Source of the DNA: Lethocerus indicus
Lineage: Eukaryota > Arthropoda > Insecta > Hemiptera > Belostomatidae
Direction: 5' to 3'
Length of the DNA: 64,000 nucleotides
Assembly (NCBI GenBank): GCA_019843655.1
Contig: JACDQD010000011.1
Location: forward strand, 12,070,604-12,134,603
The translations under genes were made by a program, and so were the position numbers. The notes beneath the pieces are model-generated. The model searched no databases and was not told the DNA's origin. It was given only the letters and a program-made list of their open reading frames with translations. Positions within the stretch are counted from its first letter, which is position 1. Each line of letters opens with the position of its first letter. Of the stretch, positions 1 through 12,212 are shown in pieces.

Positions 1-690
1 CCATTCAGGATGACCAAATTCATTTCCTGAGGGAACAATACAATGAATATAATAGTGAACATAAATTGTCAAAATTTTTTATTTAGTAAAAAGATGACAA
101 TGGGGGAAATCAATTTTAGTTTTACTTTGAAGAAAATTCATTTATTTGTTTTACTGAGGTTGATATTTTTTTTACCTTCTTATCAGTGACCTTTTTACTG
201 AATTTTTACTTAGACCTTATAAAATTAACCAATTATAAGAAGAGGGAATTTATCACTCTTTGACTTTGGGGTGTACAACACAGTATATTTAAGCTTCTTT
301 CTGCATACCTATAAAATTTAAATAAGCCTCTCCTCCAAGTCCATGAGTCAACAATCGAATCATTTTATGAAGTGCCATTCCTCTATCAATAACAGGAGTA
401 GATTGTGACAAACAAGACATGTCAGTGTACATTTCCTTATCCATTAACCAAAAGGCTATTGTTTTATCACCAACTAATGCCTGAAATAGAAAACCATCTT
501 GAAAATATTGACACACAGTAATATATTACCTGTACTATCAAATTAGTTAAACTAACTTGTTTTTAATTAACATATGAGAGAATATTTACAGTTTGATGGA
601 ATATCTGTGTATTCAGGCATGCAGAAGAATAAATAATAAGACTAAAGAATTTTTTTACAATGTTCTGAAAGGATATTAATTGTGTTTATT

Positions 691-751
<61 letters not shown>

Positions 752-3700
752 AGGTTTAAATGGCAACTAGTTGTTAAGAAACAAACTAGTAAACAGAATT
801 CTAATGACTGTCCTTGAGTTTTGTAATTAAATGAAAATTTGGTCAGCCACCAGGATGTTGGTGGAAAATCCAGTACACTTAGATCCAGTATATTTAGAAA
901 TCAATAGTAAATTTCAGTTGTTTTAATTTTTAGTCCTGCAGGATAAAATATTACATCCAGATATCTGACAGCATTTTTGGGGGCAAGGAACCTTGCTACC
1001 TGTTACAAATAGATTTAGAACTGTGTGTAGATACTATATAAAGATACCTGGTCATGAGATTCCGCATATGCTATAGTCTTCTCCATCCACCTTCTATTGG
1101 TAAGAGTATGCACTATGTTTCCTATGTTCCAGTCATCATCTTGTTTAGTTTTTAACAGTTCTATCCATTTGTCAGGAATTGCCATAGCAAGTCTGTAGTC
1201 AAAACCTATACCTCCTTCGCTTACTGGTCGACAAAGTGCTGGCATACCTGAGACATCCTAAGAGCAAAATCATTATTAACATTCAAGATTATTTCCCTCA
1301 CATTTCAAAACTTTTAGAAAACACCCTTCTATGTCTGTGCACCCAGATTAAAAGTCTTGGGCTCAGGCCACTAATAGGTTAGAATTTATAAAAAATGACT
1401 GGGAATGCAGGTAAAACCAGACATCAAAATTAAGTTTGGCTAACATTTTTGTTCTATTAAGGTCTTATTATTCATATCTTACTCACCTCAGCAACAGTGA
1501 TTACATCAGGATAAAGGACATGTAAAATTTGGTTGGCAAGCATCAAGTAAATGAGTGCATCAGTGTCAACATTTAAGCCAAAATATTCATTGTAATCACC
1601 AGAGAATCCTTGTGTCCCTCGATTGTGATACATCATTGAAGTAACCCCATCAAATCTGGAATAAACAGCACCTTTATACAGTGTTACTATAATAAATAAA
1701 TCAGTGTCAAAATATGTAAAATGTATAAATAAATAAATTAATTAAATTATTTGTAATTACATTTACCAACCTGAAACCATCAAATTTATATTCTTCATAA
1801 TACCACCTCAAATTTGACAGAAGGAACCTAAGGACTTCAGGCCTGAAACAAATTTTTAATTGTATAATTATTGGGAATTCATTGTATAATTAGAGAAACT
1901 GTTATTTAATTATATGAAATTGGTATTAACTGTGAATAATCAAAAAGTCGACTGTCCCATAATGGATGAACACCACGCAGGCCAGTATGAAAATAACAAG
2001 CATCAGTCCCATCAAATTCATTCAGACCATCCAGCACATTCTTGGAAGCATGCGAATGCACAATATCCAACAAAACATAAATTCCATTTTGATGACACAC
2101 ATCAATTAATTCCTTCAGATCATCTGGTGTTCCAAAGCGGCTAAAAATTAAAGAAAAAACAAATAATAAGAGCAGATTAAATTAGATGTCACAATAAAAT
2201 GTAAGCATTATAAATTAAATCAGTATACCTTGAAGCAGCATAGAAACTGGTTACTTGATATCCAAAACTTGCATAATAAGCATGTTCCATTATAGCCATA
2301 ATCTGCATAGCATTATAGCCTTTAAAAATAAGAAAAAAGTAGAATAAAATATTATATAATACCCAATATATTAATTTTATGTAAAGAAGTCATTATTTTA
2401 AGGATGTAAGATAATAATAATGGGCTACAATATAAAGTAACATTATAATAACATTTATACATTCGCAGCATGTTTTAGAAAATTATAGTTTGTGTTTTTA
2501 TATTAATAAATTACTATAAATAACATATTAAAATAAACTGATAATAGATATAACAAATAATATTATTTAACAGGGATCATGTTCATATAATTAATAATTA
2601 AACATTATGTGTTTAATTAAACATTATTGCATCATTTCTCTCAAAAGTTATTGAAATACAGGAAAATGTCTAAACAGAAATATTTCTGCTGATGTTACCT
2701 AATTTAACTATACGTGGGACAACATTGTTAGTGAACTCTTTGTATGATCCAATCTTTCCTTCATTAGTAGCAATACCAATGTGACATTCATAAATACGAA
2801 GACTCTCAGGTTTTTTTGGCCTAGGGGCACTGGGAAAATATTTCTGCAATAAAAGAAAACATTGTGAGTATTATTTATCTATAATAGCATTATTAAAATT
2901 TATCTACATTAATTTTGAACTATGAACACAATATAATAAACAAATAATACCATGTAATGTGGGGGATTCCAGAATAGATGTTTGTAAGCGTGGCCCTGAT
3001 TTGGACCTGGTTTAACAGCATATGTAGCCCAAGGAGAAATACGATCAACCAACTCTCCATTTTGAGTTTGGACACAAACCTAAAAGACCTTTTACCATTA
3101 TACAGTTATACAATATACAGTTAAATTTTAACATGTTTTAAATAGTTAATACACATTTTAATTTTCTATTTTGATGAATTGTAATTAACAGTGTTGAATT
3201 CTTGTTATCAATATAACATTTTGTATAAATGTAGATAGTTTCAGACCTTCACTTCGGACAAATGATCAATTGGACATATTCCATTAATTGATGGAATATG
3301 AAGACTCCAAACTCCAAATTCACATTTCTTGAACGGATGACTATGTCGATTCCAATGATCTAATTAAGAGAAAATTATTTAAAAAATAAGTAATTCAAAA
3401 TAATAGTGATATTTATTTCATCCCTTTGAGCTTACTAAATTCTCCAGTGAGATACAACTGAACAGCTCCTGGAGCCCACTCTTTACAGCTTATGCTATTA
3501 TCTGGGTTAACATGGATTCCAAATGTTTCATATCCTTTTGTAAACAAATCTAAACCACCAAGTTCATTATCAATTCTTTCAAGTGAATCAGAGAATACTG
3601 CATACCTGTCAAAATTATTGAAAACAAATTATAATTGTCAATTATAACACAAATCTTATTTTCTCACACATAATCTGTAAATGAATAAACACATAAACTT

Positions 3701-4634
3701 TTTTGTCCCTTCTGTTCACTTGTGTTCTCTGGAAAGATTGTTTATATTCATGGAAAGGTAAATTACAAAAGAAACAGATTCTTATGTCCAGTACTACAAT
3801 TTAAAATTAATAATTTTTGCTAAAAATACAAAATGTGTGAATATTTTAGTCATTAAATTTTCAGCGATAATTTAAATAACGAATAATTTAAAAACCAAAA
3901 ATGACATAGTCAATTTCCTGCTTTTAATAGTACTTAAACTAAATCATAAAATAAATACATTAAGTTTGGCTTGCTGGTGTTGCTTTTGGTCATCAACTCC
4001 TACAATTGTTTCTCTCCAAGTCTCTTGTGAGTTGCCTTAGAATACTTAAAGTAAAATGATTGAATACTATTTATTTAATGTTACAAACTAAACGTTTTAT
4101 ATTCCCAATACTAGTAATTTCATTTCAATTTTTAAATTTTAAGTTAGGATCTTTCAATTGCCCCTAACCTAACTGGTCATTAATGGATACAAATGACTGC
4201 CCTATCTTATACTGCAACAAAAAATAGAACATTACCCGATTGCGCGGATATATTATCTAAAATTGCCACCCAATTCGTGTCTAAATCATTTCTATATTTT
4301 AAAATGCAAAGGCATTTTGGTTATATTTTTTAATATAACGTTGGTATCACTGTCTCAGATCGCACACACTCGAGAAACAGTGAGATAAACAAACGCTGTT
4401 AACTTACAAAACTGTTAACCCGTCCTTAGAATTGGAAATCTGGGTTATCACGATTCATCGTATTTTTCGATTTAAAATCGAACCTTAAGGAAATATCAAT
4501 ATTAATTACAAATTGACTTACCTTCTCCGTATTTCTCTTTCGTAAGGCTTGAGGTAGGGATCCCTTTGGAAAAGCGCCTGGATTTCAGGTACTTGAACTT
4601 CCATCGGGTCCAGGGCTGATAGTCGTCCGCCCAT
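1..4634 (-). CDS. GBE1: 1,4-alpha-glucan (glycogen) branching enzyme, 5' part; 3' end off window
   Basis: Glycogen branching enzyme (insect AGBE) cuts alpha-1,4 glucan chains and re-attaches them by alpha-1,6 links in cytosolic glycogen synthesis. Twelve exons read on the minus strand: 4634-4522, 3605-3436, 3359-3247, 3079-2951, 2843-2699, 2319-2229, 2140-1931, 1842-1771, 1655-1487, 1257-1048, 480-309 and 26-1. All have GT/AG junctions and keep one frame, giving 540 residues, so about 150 C-terminal residues of a roughly 700-residue family lie off the left edge. The N-terminal CBM48 part includes CKEWAPGA and the start of the GH13 barrel follows. The four GH13 regions are visible: LLDIVHSH (about 279-284), [10 protein letters not shown] with nucleophile D350, ITVAEDVSG with acid/base E404, and YAESHDQALVG with D473. 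The start is [10 protein letters not shown] at 4634; a second in-frame ATG lies at 4604. No frameshift or stop was found. Identity is essentially certain; only the start choice is uncertain. Confidence -1.
695..749. repeat. (TA)n microsatellite in a GBE1 intron
   Basis: About 27 uninterrupted TA dinucleotides lie in the intron between the GBE1 exons at 1257-1048 and 480-309. Such tracts are length-polymorphic and can collapse in assemblies. No function is implied. Confidence -1.
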
Positions 4635-7600
4635 ATTTTTAGGATCCCGAAGTAAACTAACCGTGAACGGACTACGCACGAGCTGCCTTCTAGTTTGACT
4701 GTTGAACCGGTTATCACGTGATCCCCTAGTGATTCCGACCTTAAGGCAGTAATTTATTTTTTAGCCAGTTTCTTATCAATCCTATTTGTAATTCACGGGT
4801 ATATTACACGGGATCCTATTATGAACTCCTTTATGAAAGTCATGAACTAGTCGGTATATTTTTAAAATGTTGAAAAATTCTGTAATGTTGCGTCATCGAA
4901 AATGTTTCTTAAAATAATTTCTCGGTTCACAAAAAACCGCTCATATTATAAAATGGCACCTGGCTTCGAATTGATACTGAACAAAGAATTTACAGCCGGT
5001 TTGACTGCGCCTCGGAACTGCTTAACATTTCTTCCGCCAAGGTCGATCGATTGAACAATCAACATTAACTGGCAATTTACATCACTTTAAATTATTAATG
5101 AAGAGATTACTACATATTAAAGGGTGTAGTAAAGTGTACATTAGTCCTCTAACAAATTATACAACTGGATAAATCTTTGGTTAGACTAGTCAGAAAGCAC
5201 CCCAGCCCCATAAATTCTCAAATAAGCGCTCATGATGTACAGCAGTTTAGACACAATAATTAATAATTATTAATAACAATTATTTATTTATAGTAGAATT
5301 CTACTGTAAAAAACAAAGAAATGTTTTAAGTAATTTTTTATATTAATATTACAACTTACTGGAATTAATGATCATAAAAACGTTTCTTTTTCTTATTTTA
5401 AGTGGACAATTTAGATTGGTGATATTGAATCTTTAATTTAAGTTAGCAACACCATTTATTCAGAATGCACACTGTGTAAATGAAAATATTGAAATTTATA
5501 GATTCATGAAAATAAACCAATCTATAATAAATAAATATAGTAAAATAATTTGTAAGAATGTAAAAAATTTAAAGTTTTGAGCATGACAAGATATGCAAGT
5601 ATACACTTTGTATAAAAGTATTAAAAATCAGGGAAACAATGAAGTGTTTTTATCAAACATTTGGCAGTTCATTAAAAATAAATGAACTTAAAATAAGATT
5701 GGTAAATTTAATTATCTAATGGTAAATATAGGTTTATTGAGGACTAACTATTACCAAACGATAAGAATTTGTTTCCCATTCATAAGATATATCATAGATC
5801 TCAATTATGTGGCACTATTTTTCATGTTCAATACTTTCTGTGAATTAGTTGTCCAGAATAATACATTTTTAGGATATTAAGGATTCTAGAATCAAATGTT
5901 AATTATATTGCCATTATATTTCTACTGTCAGGACTAACCACTAGTATTGATATTTAATAATAATTCATAACAATAAAGGTGAAAAATGTCACTAGGTTCA
6001 TGCTAAAATTTTCATGAATAAATAAATTTAAAATTTACTATAATAGAAGTAAGGTTTCCTCATTGATTCATGAAGCATTTTTTAAACAAGGAAATTTTAA
6101 CTTTTTGGGCTTAATTTAGGATAACAGAAATAAATAAATGACTGATTCCAGTTCATTGGGACCTATTAAGGACATTTTGATTTTGATCTAATATGAAGTA
6201 TTGTTTTTCATGTAATAATTTCTACCCACAAGTTTCATTGAATATTACCTATTCAATGCAACCAAGCAGAATGGTTTTATTCTATTGCATTGACCATTAC
6301 TCTCCTGGAATTGACTACTTAAAAATAAACAAAAATACTAATAGTAATATCAAAAGCATCCTCCTAATTATTTAATACTTTTAAAATGCTCGTTTTTTGT
6401 AAATTTAAGATTAACAGGAAAGATAAAATCACACACAGGAAAGGAGGTAGGGAAAATAAATTATTATACAATCATTTGGGCAAATATCAATTAAAATATT
6501 TTTGTTTGTTTAAGAAACAGACGTATGTAGTGATGTAAGTTTTTATTAACACATATGGCTAATTGTTCATAAACAGTTAGTACAGATTAACATTGTTAAA
6601 TTCATTATTTTCCTTCTTGGCCCACATTTAGATATATTCTATGAAACATTCAAATAATACAATAATTCAAATTTTGTATTAAGGAAAGGCACTTACAATT
6701 CCTACAGTAGGAAGACCATGCCAGAGTTTGTTGTTTTTATTTTTTTTTCACAGGTCTAAAGAAACTAGACTGCATATTAATTATGGTTTTCATATGGCTC
6801 AAAATTCATTGGTGTTCACTCGATAAAATTTGGTTAAAAATAACAAATAATTGGGCAATAAAAATCCTTAAGCACGAAACTGGATATTCAAAATCAAATA
6901 TGCACCTGCCCTGGTAAAACTAAAAAGACAATAAAGCCTAAACAAATTCTTATGTTATACAAAAATATTTTAATAACGAATTTTAATAATGAAAGAAATT
7001 ATGAGTTTATGTGATCCATAAACATTAATTAGCATTTATTATCAATATATAAATCTGTAATAATATGATCAAAATGTTTTGTATCTAAAATTTTATTTTA
7101 AACATGATATAGTACTAACATAATTAAATATGTTCATTGCCCAAATTAAGCATAATTCCAGACTAATTTGAAACAGGCGATCAATGACTAGAATTAATAC
7201 ACTTTTTTGAAAATAAAATAATGACCTAATAATGAATATGGCCTTTTAGGACTTATTAAAGTCAATTATATGATATAAAACAATGTTAAAAGTGCAATTA
7301 GTACATTTTAAAGCAATAATATTTTGTTTTGTTAAATAATTTCTGCATTAATAACATTATCCTTTTCATTCCTTATTGATTTAATCAACTTTTTTATGAC
7401 TTTATCTGGATTTACGAAGATAAGATATAATCACGCTTGGATATGTAAATACGTATGCTATTTTTTAAATTGTGCCTGTCTGCATAAATATAAGCTCAAA
7501 GTAATATTAATAATACTTGTACAAATGTAATTACATTTTACTGTGAATGTAAACTGAAATGTATACTTCAAGATGTATAACAGGGCTCAGGAAAACAAGT

Positions 7601-8408
7601 CTGCATACTCTTTCTTAGAAAAAATTAACTCTATATAAATTATAAAATAAAAAGTATCATAAAAGATGACTAAGATACTTTGATGGTAATAGACCTCTCC
7701 ATATGCTGCTCTATTTTTATAAATGTATAAATAAATAAAAAACATACTGGCATCATACAGTTATTTAAATAACAGTTATGACACTTATTAAAAATAAATA
7801 ACATGCACTATAAAGCATTTAAATTTTGCACATACAAATTTAGTATAATATGTATCTTTTGTATGATTATTTATAGTTTCTTAGTATTAAACCTGTAAAA
7901 AACGATTTATGTAACAGTGATTTAAATAGAACCAAGGTGTTCAGTTCTAAACTGTTTCTAATCCTAATGATACATCCATGTTTCGTATATGACTTTTAAC
8001 ACATACTTTTAACGGTATAAAATTTACTGCATTTGTAATAAACAGTTATAATCTCATCTAACCCATTTTACTGTACTATAAATATTGTAAATAAATGTAA
8101 ATTAATATTAATTATTTGTTATCTGTAATTACATCAGGAGAATTCGGTTACATGATTAATGTTTACAGTTAAATTCGGGAAGATATGATTCATTATCTTA
8201 TATAGAAGAATAGTTAATTGCAGGGAACTTTATTGCTAGTATAGAATGCAATTATTTTCTTTACTGCTTATCTTTCAGAAATACAAATAATAATGAATGA
8301 TATTTTAAAATGCATTAGAACAGCTTGTCCACTGCAATTTGTTTTAAATGTACATTTCTCTTTCCATTTCTCGAACAGAAAATAATTTGTTAGGTACAAA
8401 TTATGCGA
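4635..8408. other. AT-rich spacer: GBE1 upstream region and Ras64B 3' UTR
   Basis: No coding exon is recognisable on either strand; short open frames such as 6193-6375 are AT-rich and look like chance. The right end should contain the Ras64B 3' UTR: on the minus strand an AATAAA lies at 8234-8229, about 175 bases after the Ras64B stop. The left end is the upstream region of GBE1; the reading frame stays open for a while above the start at 4634 but has no further ATG. I see no transposon ends or tandem arrays here. Confidence -1.
8229..8234 (-). terminator. Candidate polyadenylation signal of Ras64B
   Basis: AATAAA on the minus strand about 175 bases downstream of the Ras64B stop codon. This is the first canonical hexamer I noticed; the region is AT-rich, so further hexamers downstream could also be used. 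Confidence -1.
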
Positions 8409-10170
8409 TCATAATATGTTACATTTGCGTTTCGTGTTGTTATGCGTTGGTTTCAATGGGGGACGTTCCGATGCTTGGAATTTCCTTACGATTCTGACAA
8501 GTTCATGAAAGGCTTGGTCCACGTTTACTCTCAACTTGGCACTGCATTCGATATAAGGTAGGCGCAATTCTCTTGAAACATCTTGTGCGTCACCTGGTGT
8601 GATCTATAAAACAGTGGTATATAACTGATGAACACCTTTCCAACAGAAATACTACTTTCTGTGAATTGAAGGAAATGAAACAAAAGTTTTATTTAGAATG
8701 TGCAATCATATGCACATTACAATTAGGTACATTATGGTACACTCAATTTGTAACCTAAGTTAACCTTAACACCCCAGATGTCTAATCAGATATATAACAG
8801 TGATATTTATAATATCAAACTATAACAAAACTTTATAGTTAAATGATCAATTTAGCCAGTTTAAAAATGCTTATCCATTGCTTACACCCCAATAACAACT
8901 AAATAAGAAATAAGTTTTACTTACAATACGCTGATGTTCAAGATCTGATTTATTTCCTACCATAAGCATAGGAAATTCATCTCGGTCTTTGACCCTCAAT
9001 ATCTGTTTGTGAAATTTATAAACTTCATCAAAACTGGCTCTATCTGTTACGGCAAACACCAACAAAAAGCCTTCTCCTGATCTCATGTACTGTTCTCGCA
9101 TGGCACTAAATTCTTCTTGCCCAGCTGTATCAAGGACTAAAAAAGAGAAACAACTTTGTAAACAACAGATAAACAGTTGACTCAGCGGCTTTAAATAAAA
9201 TTAACTCAACATGATGATGCCGAAAACAGCAAATGAGTTTTATAAAAACCATGGAACAGAGGTTAAAAGATTTGTCTAGGCTACCACCATTGCTGAGAAA
9301 ACTGGAAATCAAATTAATCACCAAGACTAACAATTTAAAACAATAAGGGTGGTCTAATAATTTGAATTATGCATAAATTAATAAGTACATTATAAAACAA
9401 GGACATTATAAAACAACTAAATTATAATTATATATGTTCTAACAGAATTATTTTAACTAAAAATTATACAATTTTATATACATAATTCAACATTAGGTAA
9501 GGGAAACAACATTCATTATAGTATTATTACTGGTAATACAGAGCCTAAAACTAAAATAAATACAAAACGCAAGAATATATCAAAATAGATAATACTCACT
9601 GTCCAACTTGGCAGGGACATCATCGATGACACACTGTTTTGTGTACGAATCTTCAATGGTAGGATCATAGTCAGTCACAAAATAACTCTATAATCACCAA
9701 AAAAGGAATAGGGCATAATTACATAAGAGCAAACACTAGCTTCTAATGTAGGCGGGCTTTATGCGTGGGTGCCTATTTTCTTACGGATAATTTGCGGGGA
9801 AAGATATGTAGTTTATATTATAACCGATACACAGTAAGCCTTAGGAGTAGCAGCTATATAGTAATACAAGGTATAGCAAGAGAGTAAGAGTATGAAAATA
9901 CCTGTATTGTCATATGCAGGAATCAACTAGATGGTAAACCCCGGCCTTTTTCCGGGTGTCAAACTTAATGCTCCAGGTAATTTTTACTTCGAAATAAAGT
10001 TTCTCAATGGTATATACAAATATTAAGGAACATTAATGTATACATCGAATTATAATTTGACATACCTGAATAAACTGTATCGTTATAGCTGACTTCCCGA
10101 CGCCGCCTCCTCCTACGACGACCAGTTTGTAAGTCTGAGCATAGCTCTGTCTATCATTTTGTTTTGACAT
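8409..10170 (-). CDS. Ras64B: Ras-like small GTPase, Ras64B / R-Ras2 type
   Basis: Membrane-anchored GDP/GTP switch of the R-Ras subfamily, acting at the plasma membrane in receptor signalling and adhesion. Four exons: 10170-10066, 9687-9600, 9136-8925 and 8603-8409, phases 0, 1 and 0, giving 199 residues. Visible landmarks are the P-loop GGGGVGKS (20-27), switch I with DPTIEDSY (43-50), the DTAGQEEFS switch II (67-75), NKSD for guanine specificity (126-129), ECSAK (154-158) and a C-terminal CAAX box CNIL (196-199) preceded by basic residues. Position 12 and 61 equivalents are the normal Gly and Gln, so this is a wild-type, regulatable GTPase. The [21 protein letters not shown] region and the effector loop match R-Ras2/Ras64B better than Ras85D or Rap. 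Its ATG lies 127 bp from the start of the divergently transcribed POLR2M-like gene. A terminal Leu in the CAAX box predicts geranylgeranylation (inference). Confidence -1.
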
Positions 10171-10297
10171 TATACCTATTTATCTAACACTGACACATAA
10201 TTTGATGGGAAACTCGGTATTTTTAGTCAGCCAGTGAGCATCTGTCGGGCACGAAAAATCACTGCTGGCCGTATCACGGCGAATATTGGCCGGCGCC
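10171..10297. promoter_or_regulatory. Putative bidirectional promoter between Ras64B and POLR2M-like gene
   Basis: The two start codons face away from each other across only 127 bases, so both 5' UTRs and core promoters must lie here unless one start codon is preceded by a 5' UTR intron. The spacer is more GC- and CpG-rich than the flanking introns and has no clear TATA box, as expected for a housekeeping divergent promoter. The bidirectional role is inferred from spacing; transcript starts are not visible in the sequence. Confidence -1.
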
Positions 10298-12007
10298 ATG
10301 TCAGTGCCATCTATGGCCGGGGGCGATTCGCTCTCAGCCCTTTTTGAAACTTCCCAAAGTATGTCGACGACTATCGGTAAAGTACCGGGCCAACTTCCGA
10401 AACCCAAGTCGGCCGAGTGCATCGAGAACGTCGGCTCGCTGTCGATGCCCGTACTGCTTGAGATCCTCGAGAGGCAGAAGAAACTGCTGGCCAACAGGTT
10501 AGAGGCGGGAGGCGTTCGTTTCCTGATTTCAACTCTTGTCCGAGTGTGCTCTTTAAAAGTTCTTTTTTGCCGGCAGGTCTTTCGTTTCGAAACTGCCCGA
10601 CAAAGGCTCGAGAATTATCAAATTGAAGGAACGTCTCGAAGAGGAACTTAAGTCGAGACAGTCGACTGTTGACATCTGCGAAGTTATGTCTGGGCTGAAG
10701 ATCGACGGCAAGGGGATCAGCGATTCACTGGAATGGGAAGGAAAGTGTGTTCCGGGCCAGATAAATTCGAGCCCTAAAGAGACGAATTGCAATGATGATG
10801 AGAATGACGTTTTGAAAATCCTAGTCACTCACAGCAGTGCAACTAATAATAAAAAGGAAATTAGGTAATGAATGAATCGAAGCCTAATGCGTGTGTAATC
10901 TATGTTACATCATTTTTGTATTACTTATAATAAAGGGTGCTGTTGTGACTCAGATGTTTGCCCATGATCGGTGGTTCAAATCTGCCCAGGTAAATGAAGT
11001 TAGTCATTAGCAGGAAAAATGATTGGAAAAATCAGCACTCCCACCGGTCACAAAAAGTGCATAGCTGGGCACATTTGTATGATATAAATACACAGAAAAA
11101 GCATGCATAATACTCAGAATATTTCATGCACAGTGTATTTCGGGTATCAGTTTTTAGCAATAATCATTGTAATACTGCTTTACTACAGTATATTATTCCA
11201 AAAACTCAAGCAAATTGTTGGCATCTTTAATTTACTGTCAGATTGGGTTGTATGATATTTTTTGTTCTATATATCCATCGGTTGTAAGTTTTATTATTGA
11301 CATTATACGAAGAATGAATAAAGCTTGTCTAAGGAATTGGTAAGATAGGAAATTTATTATTCAGATTGATGGATTTATTTCATTTCATGTTTAATTCAAT
11401 TATATGTTAATAGAAAAGCTCTTGGTGCAGAATGAATTTGAATACTTAGCATCTTATGTTTTTATAATTTTCTACTTTGAACATTCATTTGAAATATGCT
11501 AAACAGGTTACTAATTTTGACCTTTTTTTCAGGATTGAAAAACAGGAAGAATCTTTAGTCAAACCATCAGACCTTGTCGACTCCGAAGGGGCCGCGACGG
11601 ATGACCTTTATGTTTTAAATTTGTGCATGAAACTAGAGAATGTTAGGGCGAGTGAAAAATTTTTACCGCACAAGACACTGAAACATAAACCGAAAGAGAG
11701 GGCACACAAGGAGCGAGATTTGTCGGCCATCACTCCGCCACCGATGAAACATCCCCCAGTCAAAACAATCAGTTTGCAACAGTCCATCAGTCTTCAGTTG
11801 GAGCAGGCCCGACTGTTGAAAGAGGTCCAGATTAAGCACGCCGCGGAAAGGCTCAAAGATAGGAGCTGTCTGATTGGCGACAAATTGCCTCCACCAGAAA
11901 CGACAGCTATGTACAGAGAAAGCCCTGCCAGTGATAGTGAAGAAGAAATCCGCGATGAGTGTGAACCTGAGGACACTGGTGGTGTAGTGTTTACCATCAC
12001 AGATTAG
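10298..12007 (+). CDS. POLR2M: POLR2M / Gdown1-like RNA polymerase II associated protein
   Basis: Gdown1 (POLR2M, GRINL1A) binds RNA polymerase II in the Pol II(G) form, competes with TFIIF and makes transcription dependent on Mediator. Three exons, 10298-10497, 10577-10864 and 11533-12007, join in phase 2 at both junctions and give 320 residues, close to vertebrate length. The diagnostic block is at about 49-95: a Leu-rich helix with LEILERQKKLLANR, then FVSKLPDKG and a charged helix LKERLEEELKSR. The middle is Ser/Pro/Lys-rich and probably disordered; a helix (about residues 240-270, rich in Gln, Leu and Lys) and an acidic tail ending in VVFTITD follow. Intron 1 is only 79 bp; intron 2 (668 bp) carries a SINE-like insertion. 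The first ATG in frame (10298) is used; the open frame extends upstream only with non-ATG codons. The family call rests mainly on the N-terminal block, and I am fairly sure of it. Confidence -1.
10935..11080 (+). mobile_element. tRNA-derived SINE-like insertion in POLR2M intron 2
   Basis: Starts with GGGTGCTGTTGTGACTCAG and has a good Pol III B box, GGTTCAAATCT, at 10973-10983, about 30 bases after an A-box-like TGTGACTCAGA at 10944-10954. This is the spacing of a tRNA head. The body continues to a small hairpin near GCATAGCTGGGCAC. No poly-A tail or clear target-site duplication is visible, so the copy is old or truncated. It is not a functional tRNA: no acceptor or anticodon arms can be folded around it. 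Confidence -1.
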
Positions 12008-12206
12008 AACTGATTCTATGTTCATAACTATACATAATTTATTTATCCGTACACCCAATGAAATCAGTTGTTTTCTTCACTAAAGACATTGTATTTCCAT
12101 TTTTCCTTTATCGGTTATTAGGACTTTGAAAATAATTTATACCTGTGATATATTTTATAAGATAAATTCATGGGTTTTGAATCATAAAATGTATGAAATC
12201 TGTATA

Positions 12207-12212
12207 AATAAA
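12207..12212 (+). terminator. Candidate polyadenylation signal of POLR2M-like gene
   Basis: AATAAA exactly 200 bases past the stop codon, in an AT-rich 3' UTR. A later AATAAA at about 12309 is an alternative. Confidence -1.

Noticed and set aside
11663..12058. 131-residue minus-strand frame
   Set aside because: Lies opposite the last exon of the POLR2M-like gene and has no features of its own.
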